The translations under genes and the position numbers were made by a program. Positions 13,446 through 14,675 of a stretch of 14,675 nt of DNA are shown piece after piece; position 1 is the first letter of the stretch, and the number at the start of each line of letters is the position of its first letter. The notes beneath the pieces were generated by a model. It was given only the letters and a program-made list of their open reading frames with translations, had not been told where the DNA came from and made no database searches. This stretch comes from Candidatus Latescibacterota bacterium (GTDB lineage: Bacteria; Latescibacterota; UBA2968; UBA8231), in assembly GCA_022827165.1 (NCBI GenBank), contig JAJDTN010000149.1:1-14675 (forward strand), written 5' to 3'.

Positions 13446-14675
13446 ATGCGCCTGTACCGGCTCGCCCTCGCCCTCGGGGCCATCGGCCTGCTGACCTACT
13501 TTTCCCCCTTCCAGCGCCCGCACCACGTCACCAAGCTGCGCGTCGGCAGCATCGCCCCCGAGCGAATCAACGCCTCCCAGACCTTCTTCGTGCGCAAGGG
13601 ACCGGAGGAACTGGAACGGGAGCGTCACGAGGCCGAGCGGCGAGTGCCCACGCAGTTGTCGCTGCAACCCCGGATCAGTGATCGACAGCTCTCACGCCTC
13701 GACTCGGTCTTTGACGTGCTGCTGCCCAACATACGGATGGAGATGCCCGAGTCCGTGAAGCAGAGGCGGCTGCAAAGAGAGTTGCCCGACGTCATCGGCT
13801 CCCTCTCCGAGGACGCGCTTAGAAAGCTCATCGCCGCCCTATCCGCGGCGCCCCCCGACACGATCGCGTCTTTTCGGCAAGCCGCCGGCCAAGTGCTTGC
13901 CAATGCCTACTCCACCGGCATCCTGGCCTCCCGTGACGACACCCACACCGCCCTGACCCGCCAGGCCCGCCTCGAAGGCCAGGAGGTCCCGATCGACGAC
14001 CTCTACGAGGCCGGGTCATTGAAGCGCGGAGAGCTCCTCTCTCTCATAGGGAGCTACCCTTCCCTGGCTTCCAGCGGGGCGGCCGAGGCCGTGCACGAGC
14101 TTCTCGGGCTGTTCGTCACCGCGAACGTCGTGGTGGACGCAGCACTCACGCGGCAGCAGCGGGAGGAGGCCCGGCGCAGTGTAGCCCGGATCAAGCGCCG
14201 CTACCTCCAGGACGAGATGATCGTCGACAAGAACGCGAAGGTGGAGCCCCACCACGTGGAGGCTCTCGACGCCCTCGCGGAGCATCTGACGGAGGTGGCC
14301 GAGAAGGACTTCGCCACAAGCCTCTACCAGGTCCTGAGCTCCGGTGTGATCGCGGCCTTCATTCTGCTCGTCCTCGGCTTCTACCTGTCCGCCCGCGAAC
14401 GGGCCATCTTCGACAGCCCCAGTCTGCTGCTGCTCCTGGCCATCATCACCCTGTCGACGGCGGGGAGCGCTTCCTATATACGGGTCAACGATATCCCCAC
14501 CTACTTCGTGCCCACTCCCCTGGCGGCCATGCTGCTGACGATCCTCCTGAGCCCCCAACTCGCCCTGGTCGTCTCTTTCCTCCTCGCCCTCTTCATCGGC
14601 ACCCTCTTCGGCGACTTCTACGTGGCCATGATCTGCGCACTCACCTCCGCCGTCGCCGTGTTCTCGTTGCGGCAG
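13446..14675 (+). CDS. 7TM-HD family membrane phosphohydrolase (PgpH/YqfF type), 3' end cut by window
   Basis: The first 410 residues of a membrane protein of the 7TMR-HD family; PgpH in Listeria is a cyclic di-AMP phosphodiesterase. Residues 5-22 are a first membrane segment. Residues about 25-290 are an external, mostly helical domain of the 7TMR-HDED type (KLRVGSIAPERINASQTFFV at its start). Further hydrophobic segments are at about 296-316, 324-343 and 357-408, the last comprising two or more spans. The cytoplasmic HD domain would lie beyond the window. ATG at 13446 is preceded by AAGGAG at eight bases. An in-frame GTG at 13359, overlapping the phoH stop as GTGA, would add 29 basic residues and is a credible alternative. 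Position after phoH matches the common phoH, 7TM-HD, ybeY order. Nucleotide specificity is not visible without the HD domain. Confidence 0.9.
   Translation, partial: MRLYRLALALGAIGLLTYFSPFQRPHHVTKLRVGSIAPERINASQTFFVRKGPEELERERHEAERRVPTQLSLQPRISDRQLSRLDSVFDVLLPNIRMEMPESVKQRRLQRELPDVIGSLSEDALRKLIAALSAAPPDTIASFRQAAGQVLANAYSTGILASRDDTHTALTRQARLEGQEVPIDDLYEAGSLKRGELLSLIGSYPSLASSGAAEAVHELLGLFVTANVVVDAALTRQQREEARRSVARIKRRYLQDEMIVDKNAKVEPHHVEALDALAEHLTEVAEKDFATSLYQVLSSGVIAAFILLVLGFYLSARERAIFDSPSLLLLLAIITLSTAGSASYIRVNDIPTYFVPTPLAAMLLTILLSPQLALVVSFLLALFIGTLFGDFYVAMICALTSAVAVFSLRQ

Overview
The window is dense, GC-rich bacterial DNA on which I place 14 protein-coding genes. Two are cut by the window edges: the E2 gene on the left and the HD-hydrolase gene on the right. 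I see no tRNA or rRNA gene, CRISPR array, insertion sequence or prophage. There is no gene-free stretch over 300 bases; the longest gaps are 6344-6632 and 8844-9105, and both look like divergent promoter regions. The organism is probably a Gram-negative-type, high-GC bacterium: there is a lipoprotein with a Ser at +2, a periplasmic LysM protein with a Sec signal, and an AspRS with non-discriminating signature residues. Acidobacteriota or a deltaproteobacterial-like lineage would fit, but that placement is inference from gene content only.

Layout. (1) 1-1129, minus: the E2 acyltransferase of a 2-oxoacid dehydrogenase complex, the first gene of its unit. (2) 1322-2732, plus: a Nudix hydrolase and an HDAC-family deacetylase separated by one base. 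(3) 6343-2714, minus: a four-gene run comprising a MocA-like nucleotidyltransferase, XdhC, a nitrilase-superfamily amidohydrolase and a METTL20-like methyltransferase. The first three are tightly packed. The last follows a 129-base gap with a strong hairpin and overlaps the HDAC gene tail to tail by 19 bases. (4) 6633-6887, plus: ribosomal protein S20 with a UUG start. (5) 8843-6980, minus: cysM, a JAMM protease gene (mec) and a MoaD/ThiS-type sulfur carrier (cysO). This is a sulfur-carrier-dependent cysteine synthesis set like the M. tuberculosis CysM-Mec-CysO system, but here the carrier has two residues after its terminal Gly-Gly. (6) 9106-10887, plus: aspS, divergent from cysM. (7) 11023-12173, plus: a small coiled-coil lipoprotein and a coiled-coil protein with two LysM domains, followed by a strong intrinsic terminator. 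(8) 12379-end, plus: phoH and a 7TM-HD phosphohydrolase (PgpH/YqfF type).

How they work together. The MocA/XdhC pair points to cofactor maturation for a molybdenum hydroxylase, but no hydroxylase subunit is in view. The cysM-mec-cysO set is functionally complete except for the E1-like activating/sulfurating enzyme. The lipoprotein and LysM protein look like a two-part envelope module that could link outer membrane and peptidoglycan; this is a hypothesis. Most of the other genes are ordinary housekeeping. The points most worth a second look are the CysO tail, the lipoprotein/LysM pair, the XdhC-nitrilase-methyltransferase run, and the AspRS signature implying indirect Asn-tRNA synthesis.
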